Shown: positions 1-5,828 of the stretch, piece after piece | Layout: each line of letters starts with the position of its first letter | Position numbering within the stretch: position 1 is the first letter of the stretch | Source of the DNA: Stenotrophomonas sp. | GTDB lineage: Bacteria > Pseudomonadota > Gammaproteobacteria > Xanthomonadales > Xanthomonadaceae | NCBI GenBank assembly: GCA_003510825.1 | Contig: DOKO01000430.1 | Span: 1 to 9,867 of the forward strand | Direction of reading: 5' to 3' | Length of the DNA: 9,867 bases | Translations under genes and position numbers: made by a program | The notes under the pieces: model-generated | The model's database searches: none | What the model saw: only the letters and a program-made list of their open reading frames with translations | Told to the model about the DNA's origin: nothing

Positions 1-2
1 CG

Positions 3-25
3 GCAGCGCCGGGCCATGCCCGGCG
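3..25 (+). repeat. SMAG-type REP hairpin (GCAG-headed variant)
   Basis: A perfect 8-bp stem (7-14 with 18-25) closes a 3-base CAT loop and is preceded by GCAG at 3-6, where these elements normally carry GTAG. Positions 1-29 match 9178-9206 at 28 of 29 bases; the one difference is the C/T in the head tetranucleotide. Short GTAG-headed palindromes called SMAG are known to be abundant between genes of S. maltophilia. The assignment rests on the shape and on the second copy in this window. Confidence 0.8.
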
Positions 26-34
26 GATGAGTCA

Positions 35-58
35 GTAGAGCCGAGCCTGCGCTCGGCT
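35..58 (+). repeat. SMAG-type REP hairpin (GTAG head)
   Basis: GTAG at 35-38 is followed by an 8-bp perfect stem, AGCCGAGC (39-46) with GCTCGGCT (51-58), and a 4-base loop. With the minus-strand copy at 96-119 it forms an inverted, tail-to-tail pair. The two copies are identical at 22 of 24 bases and differ only in the loop. Confidence 0.88.
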
Positions 59-95
59 GGTGCGCGCAGCGCGCCTGCATCGTTCGCCGAACAGC

Positions 96-119
96 AGCCG
101 AGCACGGGCTCGGCTCTAC
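96..119 (-). repeat. SMAG-type REP hairpin, inverted partner of the copy at 35-58
   Basis: Read on the minus strand, this is GTAG (119-116) followed by the same 8-bp stem as the copy at 35-58 (108-115 with 96-103). Together with 35-58 it could fold into one long hairpin across 35-119. It lies downstream of the gpx stop codon, so it would be in the 3' end of a gpx transcript unless transcription stops sooner. Confidence 0.88.
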
Positions 120-124
120 GGGAA

Positions 125-147
125 TGCCGGCAAGCGGCCGGCACTAC
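125..147 (-). repeat. SMAG-type REP hairpin just after the gpx stop codon
   Basis: On the minus strand, GTAG (147-144) precedes a 7-bp perfect stem (143-137 with 131-125) and a 5-base loop. The stem sequence (TGCCGGC family) differs from the other copies, so it belongs to another subfamily. It begins 6 bases after the gpx stop codon. It may protect the gpx mRNA 3' end or help end transcription, although no run of U follows it. Confidence 0.82.
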
Positions 148-153
148 CCTCGT

Positions 154-633
154 TCAGAGCAGCGCTTCGATCGCGCTGCGCAGCTGTTCCGGCTTGGTGG
201 TCGGCGCATAGCGCGCCACCACCCCGCCCTGGCCATCGACCAGGAACTTGCTGAAATTCCATTTGATGCGGGCGATGCCCAGCAGGCCGCGCTTCTCGTG
301 CGACAGCCAGTGCCACAGCGGGTCGGCGCCCTCGCCGTTGACCTCGATCTTCTGCGAGAGCGGGAAGCTGACCGGGTAATCCAGCGAACAGAACTGGCGG
401 ATCTGTGCCGCGTCGCCAGGCTCCTGCCCACCGAACTGGTTGCAGGGGAAGCCGACCACCACCAAGCCGCGGTCGCGGTAGTCCTGCCACAGCTGTTCCA
501 GGCCGGTGTACTGCGGGGTGAAGCCGCAGCGGCTGGCGACGTTGACCAGCAGCAGCGGCCGGCCCCGGTACTGCGCCAATGCCTGCGGCTGGCCATCCAG
601 GTCCACGAAACCGAAGTCGAAGGCGTTGGGCAT
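154..633 (-). CDS. Glutathione peroxidase family protein, cysteine type (thiol peroxidase)
   Basis: The 159-residue product reduces hydrogen peroxide and organic or lipid peroxides in the cytoplasm. It has a thioredoxin-like fold with the family motif NVASRCGFTP; C36 is the peroxidatic cysteine in place of selenocysteine. The rest of the catalytic set is visible: Q70 (in FGGQEPG), W125 and N126 (in WNFSKF). C64 lies in GFPCNQFGG. C82 (in FCSLDYPV) sits where thioredoxin-dependent members carry the resolving cysteine, so thioredoxin is the likelier reductant despite the name (inference). The start at 633 fits the usual N-terminus (MPNAFDFGF) and has GGACGG six bases upstream; an in-frame extension to 711 is arginine/glycine-rich and unlike the family. 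No signal peptide is seen. The gene is divergent from the peptidase gene and has no operon partner in view. It resembles E. coli BtuE/GPx. Confidence 0.93.
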   Translation of the reverse strand: MPNAFDFGFVDLDGQPQALAQYRGRPLLLVNVASRCGFTPQYTGLEQLWQDYRDRGLVVVGFPCNQFGGQEPGDAAQIRQFCSLDYPVSFPLSQKIEVNGEGADPLWHWLSHEKRGLLGIARIKWNFSKFLVDGQGGVVARYAPTTKPEQLRSAIEALL

Positions 634-773
634 GGCGTACCGTCCGGAGGGGGAGCCCCATGGTAATCGCAGGCCGCGCCGGTTTGCGCCACCGGGCATG
701 CCTTTTGACACAAGAGGCGCCCGGGCCGGGCGGGTTAACCTCGGGCACTTGTCTGTCTTACCGGAGTACCGCC

Positions 774-2942
774 TTGACCACCCGCCTTGCCCTTGCCGTG
801 GCCATGACCCTCGGCCTTGCCCTGCCCGCCTATTCGGCCAGCGCCGCCACCCCGGCCGCTGCCGCCAACGCCCAGCAGGCCAACCCGTTCTTCGCCGACA
901 GCCCGCTGCCGCTGCACTTCCCGCAGTTCGACAAGATCAAGGACAGCGACTTCGCCCCGGCCTTCGACGCCGGCATGGCGCAGCAGCTGAAGGAAGTGGA
1001 GGCGATCGCCAACACCAAGGCCAAGCCGACCTTCGACAACACCATCATCGCCCTGGAAAAGAGCGGTGACGTGCTGGACCGCGCGACCACCGTGTTCTTC
1101 AGCCTGGTCGGCGCCGACACCAACGATGCGCGCAAGAAGCTGCAGGCCGACTACTCGGCGAAGTTCGCCGCGCACAGCGATGCGATCGCGCTGAACGGCA
1201 AGCTGTTCGCCCGCATCCAGGCGCTGTATGACACCCGCAGCCAGCTGGGCCTGGACGCCGAAGGCGTGCGCCTGGTCGAGAAGTACTACGACAACTACGT
1301 GCGCTCCGGCGCCAAGCTGTCCGAGGCCGACAAGGCCACGCTGAAGACCATGAACGCCGAGCTGGCCAACCTGGGCACCAAGTTCAGCCAGAACGTGCAG
1401 TCGGAAGTGAACGCCTCGGCGATCACCGTCGACGACGTCAAGCAGCTCGACGGCCTGTCGCAGGAACAGATCGCCGCTGCCGCCGAAGCCGCCAAGGCCC
1501 GCGGCCTGGACGGCAAGTACGTGATCACCCTGCTCAACACCACCGGCCAGCCGCCGCTGACCAACCTGGCCAACCGCGCGCTGCGCCAGAAGATCTACGA
1601 AGCCTCGATCACCCGTGGCAGCCGCGGTGGTGAGTTCGACAACACCGCGCTGGTCTCGCGCATCATGCAGCTGCGCGCCGACAAGGCGAAGCTGATGGGC
1701 TTCCCGAACTTCGCCGCGTACAACCTGACCAACCAGACCGCGAAGAACCCCGAAGCCGTCAACGCGATGCTGGGCAAGCTGGCCCCGGCCGCCGTGGCCA
1801 ACGCCAAGCGCGAAGCCGCCGACCTGCAGGCGATGATCGACAAGGAACAGAAGGCCGCCGGCAAGAAGACCTTCGCACTCGAGCCGTGGGACTGGGCGTT
1901 CTACAGCGAGAAGGTGCGCCAGGCCAAGTACAACTTCGACGAATCCCAGCTCAAGCCGTACTTCGAAATGAAGAACGTGCTGGAGAACGGCGTGTTCTTC
2001 GCCGCCAACCAGGAATTCGGCCTGACCTTCAAGCAGCGCACCGACCTGCCGGTGTACCACGACGACGTCACCGTCTATGACGTGTTCGATGCCGACGGCA
2101 GCCAGCTGGCGATCTTCATCTTCGACCCGTACGCGCGTGCGTCCAAGCGCGGTGGCGCCTGGATGAACTCCTACGTCTCGCAGTCCAAGCTGACCGGCTT
2201 CAAGCCGGTGGTCGCCAACCACCTCAACATCCCCAAGCCGCCGGCCGGCCAGCCGACCCTGCTGACCTGGGATGAGGTGAGCACCACCTTCCATGAATTC
2301 GGCCACGCCCTGCACGGCATGTTCTCCAACGTGAAGTACCCGTACTTCTCGGGCACCGCCGTGCCGCGCGACTTCGTCGAGTTCCCCTCGCAGGTCAACG
2401 AGATGTGGGCCGACAACCCGGCCATCCTGAAGAACTACGCCAAGCACTACCAGAACGGTTCGGCGATGCCGCAGGCGCTGCTGGACAAGGTGCTGGCTGC
2501 GGCCAAGTTCAACCAGGGCTTCGCCACCACTGAATACCTGGGTGCAGCGATGCTGGACCAGAACTGGCACCAGCTGGCGGCCGACAAGGTGCCGGCGGCG
2601 AAGGACGTGATGGCCTTCGAGCGCGCCGCGCTGGAGAAGGACGGCATCTACTACGCGCCGGTTCCGCCGCGCTACCGCACCCCGTACTTCAGCCACATCA
2701 TGGGCGGCTACTCGGCCGGCTACTACGCCTACATCTGGTCGGAAGTGCTGGACGCCAACACCCAGAAGTGGTTCAAGGACAACGGTGGCCTGAGCCGCAA
2801 GAACGGCGACCACTTCCGCGCGACCCTGCTGTCCAAGGGCGGCAGCGTGGATGCCATGCAGCTGTTCCGCGATTTCGCCGGCCACGAGCCGCAGATCGAA
2901 CCGCTGCTGGAAAAGCGTGGCCTGACCGGCGCCGGCAACTGA
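774..2942 (+). CDS. dcp: M3 family zinc metallopeptidase, peptidyl-dipeptidase Dcp, exported
   Basis: The 722-residue enzyme is expected to remove dipeptides from the C-termini of short peptides. It resembles E. coli Dcp over nearly its whole length, for example NPFF near the N-terminus, EPWDWAFYSEKVRQ, DFVEFPSQVNE and the C-terminal RGL. The zinc site is intact: HEFGH at 507-511 supplies two histidines and the catalytic glutamate, and E536 (in DFVEFPSQ) is the third ligand. The substrate-side block PPRYRTPYFSHIMGGYSAGYY, with H641 and Y646, is also present. I chose TTG at 774 because GGAG lies at 763-766, 7 bases upstream, and because translation from there starts with a clean signal peptide (MTTRLALAVAM, hydrophobic core, cleavage near SASA|A, residues 24/25). 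The open frame upstream to 579 looks non-coding and overlaps gpx. E. coli Dcp lacks this type of signal peptide, so a periplasmic location is inferred. The gene is alone in its transcription unit and is followed by a strong terminator. Confidence 0.93.
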   Translation: MTTRLALAVAMTLGLALPAYSASAATPAAAANAQQANPFFADSPLPLHFPQFDKIKDSDFAPAFDAGMAQQLKEVEAIANTKAKPTFDNTIIALEKSGDVLDRATTVFFSLVGADTNDARKKLQADYSAKFAAHSDAIALNGKLFARIQALYDTRSQLGLDAEGVRLVEKYYDNYVRSGAKLSEADKATLKTMNAELANLGTKFSQNVQSEVNASAITVDDVKQLDGLSQEQIAAAAEAAKARGLDGKYVITLLNTTGQPPLTNLANRALRQKIYEASITRGSRGGEFDNTALVSRIMQLRADKAKLMGFPNFAAYNLTNQTAKNPEAVNAMLGKLAPAAVANAKREAADLQAMIDKEQKAAGKKTFALEPWDWAFYSEKVRQAKYNFDESQLKPYFEMKNVLENGVFFAANQEFGLTFKQRTDLPVYHDDVTVYDVFDADGSQLAIFIFDPYARASKRGGAWMNSYVSQSKLTGFKPVVANHLNIPKPPAGQPTLLTWDEVSTTFHEFGHALHGMFSNVKYPYFSGTAVPRDFVEFPSQVNEMWADNPAILKNYAKHYQNGSAMPQALLDKVLAAAKFNQGFATTEYLGAAMLDQNWHQLAADKVPAAKDVMAFERAALEKDGIYYAPVPPRYRTPYFSHIMGGYSAGYYAYIWSEVLDANTQKWFKDNGGLSRKNGDHFRATLLSKGGSVDAMQLFRDFAGHEPQIEPLLEKRGLTGAGN

Positions 2943-2970
2943 TCGCCCGCACGGTAGCGTGAAATGAAAA

Positions 2971-2997
2971 CCGCCCGGGAAACCGGGCGGTTTTTTT
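2971..2997 (+). terminator. Rho-independent terminator of dcp, probably bidirectional
   Basis: An 8-bp GC stem, CCGCCCGG (2971-2978) with CCGGGCGG (2983-2990), closes a GAAA tetraloop and is followed by seven T. It starts 28 bases after the dcp stop. On the minus strand the same stem is followed by TTTTCATTTC, so it may also stop leftward transcripts from cfa. Confidence 0.93.
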
Positions 2998-3006
2998 CCA
3001 TCCGCT

Positions 3007-3045
3007 GGGGTCAGAGCCCATTTCCATGAAATGGGATCTGACCCC
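3007..3045. repeat. Palindromic hairpin unit A of a tandem pair
   Basis: The 39-base unit folds as a 9-bp outer stem (GGGGTCAGA 3007-3015 with TCTGACCCC 3037-3045), a G-A mismatch (3016 and 3036), an 8-bp inner stem (CCCATTTC 3017-3024 with GAAATGGG 3028-3035) and a CAT loop. It abuts unit B with no spacer. It lies between the dcp terminator and the cfa stop. From memory, palindromes flanked by GGGGTCAGA and TCTGACCCC recur between genes in Xanthomonadaceae; I could not check this here. Confidence 0.85.
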
Positions 3046-3084
3046 GGGGTCGGAGCCCTTTCCAACGGAAAGGGATCCGACCCC
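3046..3084. repeat. Palindromic hairpin unit B of a tandem pair
   Basis: It has the same 39-base architecture as unit A: a 9-bp outer stem (GGGGTCGGA 3046-3054 with TCCGACCCC 3076-3084), a G-A mismatch (3055 and 3075), an 8-bp inner stem (CCCTTTCC 3056-3063 with GGAAAGGG 3067-3074) and a 3-base AAC loop. Every stem difference from unit A is matched on the opposite arm, so pairing is kept. It ends 11 bases beyond the cfa stop codon and would form the 3' end of a cfa transcript. Confidence 0.85.
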
Positions 3085-3095
3085 GACCATGCCAT

Positions 3096-4211
3096 CTAAC
3101 GCGGCGCCACATACCCGCCGCGCACACCCTCCGGCGACAGCACCAGCTGCCACAGCTGCGCATGCCGGCAGCGGAACGTGGCCATCGACCCGGCCAGGTA
3201 GAACCGCCACATGCGGCGGAAGTGCTCGTCGTAGCGCGCGTCCAGCTGCGGCCACGCCGCCTCCACGTTGCGCCGCCAGGCCTGCAGGGTCAGGTCGTAG
3301 TCGGTGCCGAAGTTGTGCCAGTCCTCCAGCACGAAGCGCCCTTCGAAGGCACGGGTGATCTGCGCGGCCGAGGGCAGCATCGAATTGGGGAAGATGTAGC
3401 GCGCGATCCACGGATCGGTGCGGTGCCGCGACACATTGGTGCCGATGCTGTGCAACAGCAGCAGCCCGCGCGGCGACAGGCAGCGCCGGGCCACCTCGAA
3501 GAAGCTGTCGTAGTTCTTGTCGCCCACGTGCTCGAACATGCCGATGGAAAACACCGCATCGAACGGCTCGTCGAGATCGCGGTAGTCCTGCAGGCGGATC
3601 TCGATCGGCAGGCCCGCGCACAGCTCGCGGGCGAACGCGGCCTGCTCCTGCGAAATGGTCACGCCCACGCCACTGATGCCGTAACGTTCGGCGGCGAACT
3701 TCAGGGCCTCGCCCCAGCCACAGCCGATGTCCAGCACGCGCTGGCCCGGGCGCAGGCCCAGCTTGCGGCAGACCAGGTCGAGCTTGGCCTCCTGCGCGGC
3801 ATCCAGGTCGGCGGCATTGCGCCAGTAGCCGCAGCTGTAGACCAGGCGCTGGCCGAGCATGGCCTGGTACAGGTCGTTGCCCAGGTCGTAGTGGCGGCGG
3901 CCGACTTCATAGCTGCCCTGCCCGGCCTGCAGGTTGAACAGCCGCGCCTTCAGCGCATCGGCCACCTCGCGCCAGCCATGCACGCGTTCGTCCAGGTGCG
4001 CCATCATCAGGTGGACCAGGAATTCATCCAGGACGTTGGCATCCCACCAGCCGTCCATGTAGCTCTCGCCCAGGCCGAGCGAGCCGTGGCCCATGACCCG
4101 CGCGAAGAAGCGCGGGTCATGCACCTGGATGTCCTGCGGCTGGGTGCCGCCGATGCGGACCCCGGCTTCCTGGAGCAGGTCGGCAACCCGCTCCTGCAAC
4201 CCTGTGTCCAC
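3096..4211 (-). CDS. cfa: Cyclopropane-fatty-acyl-phospholipid synthase
   Basis: The 371-residue enzyme transfers a methylene group from S-adenosylmethionine to the double bond of unsaturated acyl chains in membrane phospholipids, a modification linked to stationary phase, acid and solvent tolerance. It aligns with E. coli Cfa almost without gaps at a constant offset of 12. The N-terminal lipid-binding part has GSLGLGESYMDGWW (43-56). The SAM-binding motif is VLDIGCGWG (159-167). Active-site residues are kept: C127 (YSCGYW), E227 (MFEHVG), H254 (LLHSIG) and Y305 (FGTDYD), matching E. coli C139, E239, H266 and Y317. The position of E. coli C354 holds S342. The start is GTG at 4211, with GGAGG four bases upstream; the N-terminus fits the family. 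The gene follows the lipoprotein gene by 17 bases, so the two are probably co-transcribed. Tandem hairpins and a terminator lie downstream. Confidence 0.96.
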   Translation of the reverse strand: MDTGLQERVADLLQEAGVRIGGTQPQDIQVHDPRFFARVMGHGSLGLGESYMDGWWDANVLDEFLVHLMMAHLDERVHGWREVADALKARLFNLQAGQGSYEVGRRHYDLGNDLYQAMLGQRLVYSCGYWRNAADLDAAQEAKLDLVCRKLGLRPGQRVLDIGCGWGEALKFAAERYGISGVGVTISQEQAAFARELCAGLPIEIRLQDYRDLDEPFDAVFSIGMFEHVGDKNYDSFFEVARRCLSPRGLLLLHSIGTNVSRHRTDPWIARYIFPNSMLPSAAQITRAFEGRFVLEDWHNFGTDYDLTLQAWRRNVEAAWPQLDARYDEHFRRMWRFYLAGSMATFRCRHAQLWQLVLSPEGVRGGYVAPR

Positions 4212-4228
4212 GCGTCCTCCGTCTGCGG

Positions 4229-5083
4229 TTACCCGCGTGCGAACAGCGCCACGTAATCCTTGGCCACGTGCGGCAGCAGAACCGCGGCCGGTACATCGGC
4301 CGTCTGCGTACCATCCGAATACGGGCCCACCTGGTAGGGCGGGAACACGAAACGCAGCGCCGTGATCTGGCCCTTGTCGTCGGTCAGCGGCTGGAACTGG
4401 CTGAAGTTCTCGGCCTGCGGGCCGGTGCCCTCGGCGATCATCCGCGAAGCATTGCGCAGGGATTCCTGCAGATCAGCCGGCTGCATGTCCTCGCTGCTGA
4501 GGCGGGTGGCCACGCGCTCGCGCAGCTGGTCGGCAACGAAATCACTGATCGCCTTCCAGCCCTTGTCATCAGCCACCAGCGTGCCGGCGCTGAGCATCTG
4601 CTGCTGCTGCGGCAGCCACACGAAGCGCGCCACCAGCGGCTCGCCATGGGCGCCACCGGTGTAGCGGCTGCCATCGGCACTGACCACCACCAGCTGCGGG
4701 GTCTCCAGCACCTTCTCGAAGCTCAGCGACAGCTCATACGGCATGGTCGGCTTGTCGTTGCCCAGCCCGTCCAGCGCCTGCTGCAGGTCGCCACGGGCGG
4801 TGGTGGCGTAGTCCTGCAGCGCGCGCGCCAGGCCCGGGTAGCGGTCAATGCCGGCCGGGTAGCTGATGCCGACCACTTCGCGCTCGTTGTTCTCCACCAC
4901 GTCGCGCAGGTCCAGCGGCGCTTCGGTGGCAGGCGTCGGCGCGGTCGCGGCAGCTTCTGCCGCCGGTGCCGCATCAGGGGCCGGAGCCGCCTCTTCACCA
5001 CGCTGGCAACCGGCCAGCAGCAGCACGCCCATTGCGCCGGCCAGCGCGCTCACGCGCAGCAGCCGGTTGTTTCCAGTCTTCAT
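4229..5083 (-). CDS. DUF3298/RsiV-type lipoprotein of unknown role
   Basis: The 284-residue product has a lipoprotein signal (hydrophobic stretch 13-24, lipobox LLAGC, lipidated C26) followed by an Ala/Pro/Glu-rich linker (about 27-57). The globular part has the YTGGAHGEP motif (141-149), which in DUF4163/DUF3298 proteins sits between two short alpha/beta units, and a C-terminal FVFPPYQVGPYSDG block (245-258) typical of DUF3298. The family includes the Bacillus anti-sigma factor and lysozyme receptor RsiV and the N-terminal part of PdaC, but here no transmembrane anti-sigma segment or deacetylase domain is attached. It is probably tethered to the outer membrane facing the periplasm, with unknown ligand. 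The start at 5083 has AGGGGA close upstream; an in-frame extension to 5146 would bury the signal peptide. It sits between the acetyltransferase gene (63 bases upstream) and cfa (17 bases downstream). Confidence 0.88.
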   Translation of the reverse strand: MKTGNNRLLRVSALAGAMGVLLLAGCQRGEEAAPAPDAAPAAEAAATAPTPATEAPLDLRDVVENNEREVVGISYPAGIDRYPGLARALQDYATTARGDLQQALDGLGNDKPTMPYELSLSFEKVLETPQLVVVSADGSRYTGGAHGEPLVARFVWLPQQQQMLSAGTLVADDKGWKAISDFVADQLRERVATRLSSEDMQPADLQESLRNASRMIAEGTGPQAENFSQFQPLTDDKGQITALRFVFPPYQVGPYSDGTQTADVPAAVLLPHVAKDYVALFARG

Positions 5084-5146
5084 CGGGATCCCCTGTTCAT
5101 GTTCGTACATCATCGCCTGCGATGGCTGAAGCGTGGCCCGCTGCAT

Positions 5147-5449
5147 TCAGCCTACCAGCAGGTCGTGAAACTCCTCGTGCCGCTGCAGGAACGCCTCGGC
5201 GTAGGCGCAGGCCGGCACCACCTTGTATTTGTGCTCGCGGGCAAAGCGCAGCGCGACCCGGGTCAGCTCACCGGCGATGCCGCGGCCGGCGATCGGCTCG
5301 GGCACCTCGGTATGGGTGATGACCATGCGCCGCCGCTTGATCTGGTAGTCCAGCAGTGCCCGCTGTCCACGCACATGGGCGATGAAACGGTGGTTGGCCT
5401 GGTCGTGCTCGACCTCATAGGCCAGACCGGGGGGCGTGACCGAAGCCAT
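5147..5449 (-). CDS. Small GNAT-fold N-acetyltransferase (NATD1/YjdJ-like)
   Basis: This 100-residue single-domain protein belongs to the short GNAT-related family with the pattern HTEVP...GRGI...A...VVP...R..E. The acetyl-CoA phosphate-binding loop is GRGIAGEL (55-62), preceded by HTEVP (46-50). The end VVPACAYAEAFLQRHEEF is typical of the group. Substrates of this family are unknown. I chose ATG at 5449 because AGGAG lies 8 bases upstream; the in-frame ATG at 5479 has no ribosome binding site and adds ten residues of non-family sequence. It is the first gene of a leftward group with the DUF3298 lipoprotein and cfa. The 63-base gap to the next gene allows either co-transcription or a separate promoter. 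Family assignment is secure; cellular role is not. Confidence 0.9.
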   Translation of the reverse strand: MASVTPPGLAYEVEHDQANHRFIAHVRGQRALLDYQIKRRRMVITHTEVPEPIAGRGIAGELTRVALRFAREHKYKVVPACAYAEAFLQRHEEFHDLLVG

Positions 5450-5525
5450 GGGACTGTCTCCTGCGACGACTGCGCGCATGGTGCGCAGCCGGGCGACATG
5501 ACCGTGTGAAGCCTGAACAGGGGCA

Positions 5526-5555
5526 GGTCTGGACGGTCTGCGTCAGATCCGGACC
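5526..5555. promoter_or_regulatory. Imperfect dyad, candidate activator site for the sigma-54 promoter
   Basis: The outer arms GGTCTGGA (5526-5533) and TCCGGACC (5548-5555) are complementary except for one T-G pair. The inner arms TCTG (5537-5540) and CAGA (5544-5547) pair around CGT. The dyad lies about 80-109 bases upstream of the start site predicted for the sigma-54 promoter, the usual range for enhancer binding proteins. It could equally serve the divergent acetyltransferase gene. No known regulator consensus was recognised. Confidence 0.35.
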
Positions 5556-5580
5556 CTCAAGCTGCAGCGATGGCGGCCGC

Positions 5581-5599
5581 TATCCCCTCTGGAGGGATA
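5581..5599. promoter_or_regulatory. Near-palindrome upstream of the sigma-54 promoter
   Basis: TATCCC (5581-5586) and GGGATA (5594-5599) are exact inverted copies. Allowing a one-base bulge extends the arms to nine and eight bases around TG. It ends nine bases before the -24 element, a position that could suit an operator. Function is inferred from position only. Confidence 0.3.
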
Positions 5600-5607
5600 C
5601 GGCCCGA

Positions 5608-5624
5608 TTGGCACGCCCCTTGCG
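5608..5624 (+). promoter_or_regulatory. Sigma-54 (RpoN) promoter for the 54-residue ORF
   Basis: TTGGCACG, four bases, TTGC match the -24/-12 consensus (TGGCACG-N4-TTGCW). GG is at 5610-5611, GC at 5622-5623, with exactly ten bases between them. The only departure is G instead of A/T at 5624. The predicted start near 5634-5635 would give a leader of about 26 bases that contains the GGAGG of the downstream ORF. Orientation and spacing both fit that ORF. Confidence 0.72.
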
Positions 5625-5660
5625 ATTGTTGCCCCTGTGTCATGCCTTTGGAGGCCCGCC

Positions 5661-5825
5661 ATGCACCCCAGCGATTCCCATACCGATACCGACCACGCCC
5701 TGCTGGAGGGCCTGCTGCAGCTGGCAGTGGAAGGTCAGACCGACGACCAGGACTTCCAGCGGATCGGCGAGGAGGTGTACTCGCGCCTGCTCGACACCTA
5801 CGGCCAGAACATCCGGGCGGCCTGA
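5661..5825 (+). CDS. Small acidic protein of unknown function (54 residues)
   Basis: I do not recognise this protein. It has a polar, histidine/aspartate-rich start (MHPSDSHTDTDH) and then sequence likely to be helical throughout (LLEGLLQLAVEG, QDFQRIGEEVYSRLLDTYG). It is acidic, lacks cysteine, and shows no signal peptide or membrane segment. The case for a real gene is its translation signal, GGAGG at 5650-5654 six bases before ATG, and a near-consensus sigma-54 promoter about 26 bases further upstream. An in-frame start at 5637 lies beside the predicted transcription start and lacks a ribosome binding site. It stands alone, converging on the rhomboid gene 47 bases away. Control by RpoN suggests a link to nitrogen, motility or surface functions, but nothing in the protein confirms this. 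Confidence 0.75.
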   Translation: MHPSDSHTDTDHALLEGLLQLAVEGQTDDQDFQRIGEEVYSRLLDTYGQNIRAA

Positions 5826-5828
5826 GCC

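Noticed and set aside
60..254. A 64-codon plus-strand frame at the left edge
   Set aside because: It runs through three SMAG hairpins into the 3' end of gpx on the opposite strand, and its composition is that of random GC-rich sequence.
705..710. Perfect TTGACA in the gpx/dcp gap as a -35 box for dcp
   Set aside because: The bases 16-18 positions downstream are GC-rich (around 727-733) with no -10-like sequence; the nearest AT-containing hexamer (735-740) is too far. I do not call a promoter.
579..773. N-terminal extension of dcp to ATG 579
   Set aside because: It overlaps the divergent gpx gene and is Arg/Pro/Gly-rich. It would bury the signal peptide, and the TTG at 774 has a well-placed GGAG.
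3007..3084. Tandem hairpins as an integron attC site or CRISPR repeats
   Set aside because: There are no spacers of CRISPR type, no integrase or cassette genes, and no attC core sites. The exact abutment and paired changes fit REP-like units better.
735..3095. A 786-codon open frame on the minus strand across dcp
   Set aside because: It is the antisense shadow of dcp, rich in Val, Gly, Leu, Arg and His, with no motif. It also runs through the dcp terminator and both hairpin units.
4268..5509. A 413-codon plus-strand frame across the lipoprotein and acetyltransferase genes
   Set aside because: Both minus-strand genes have family motifs and ribosome binding sites, while this frame has neither.
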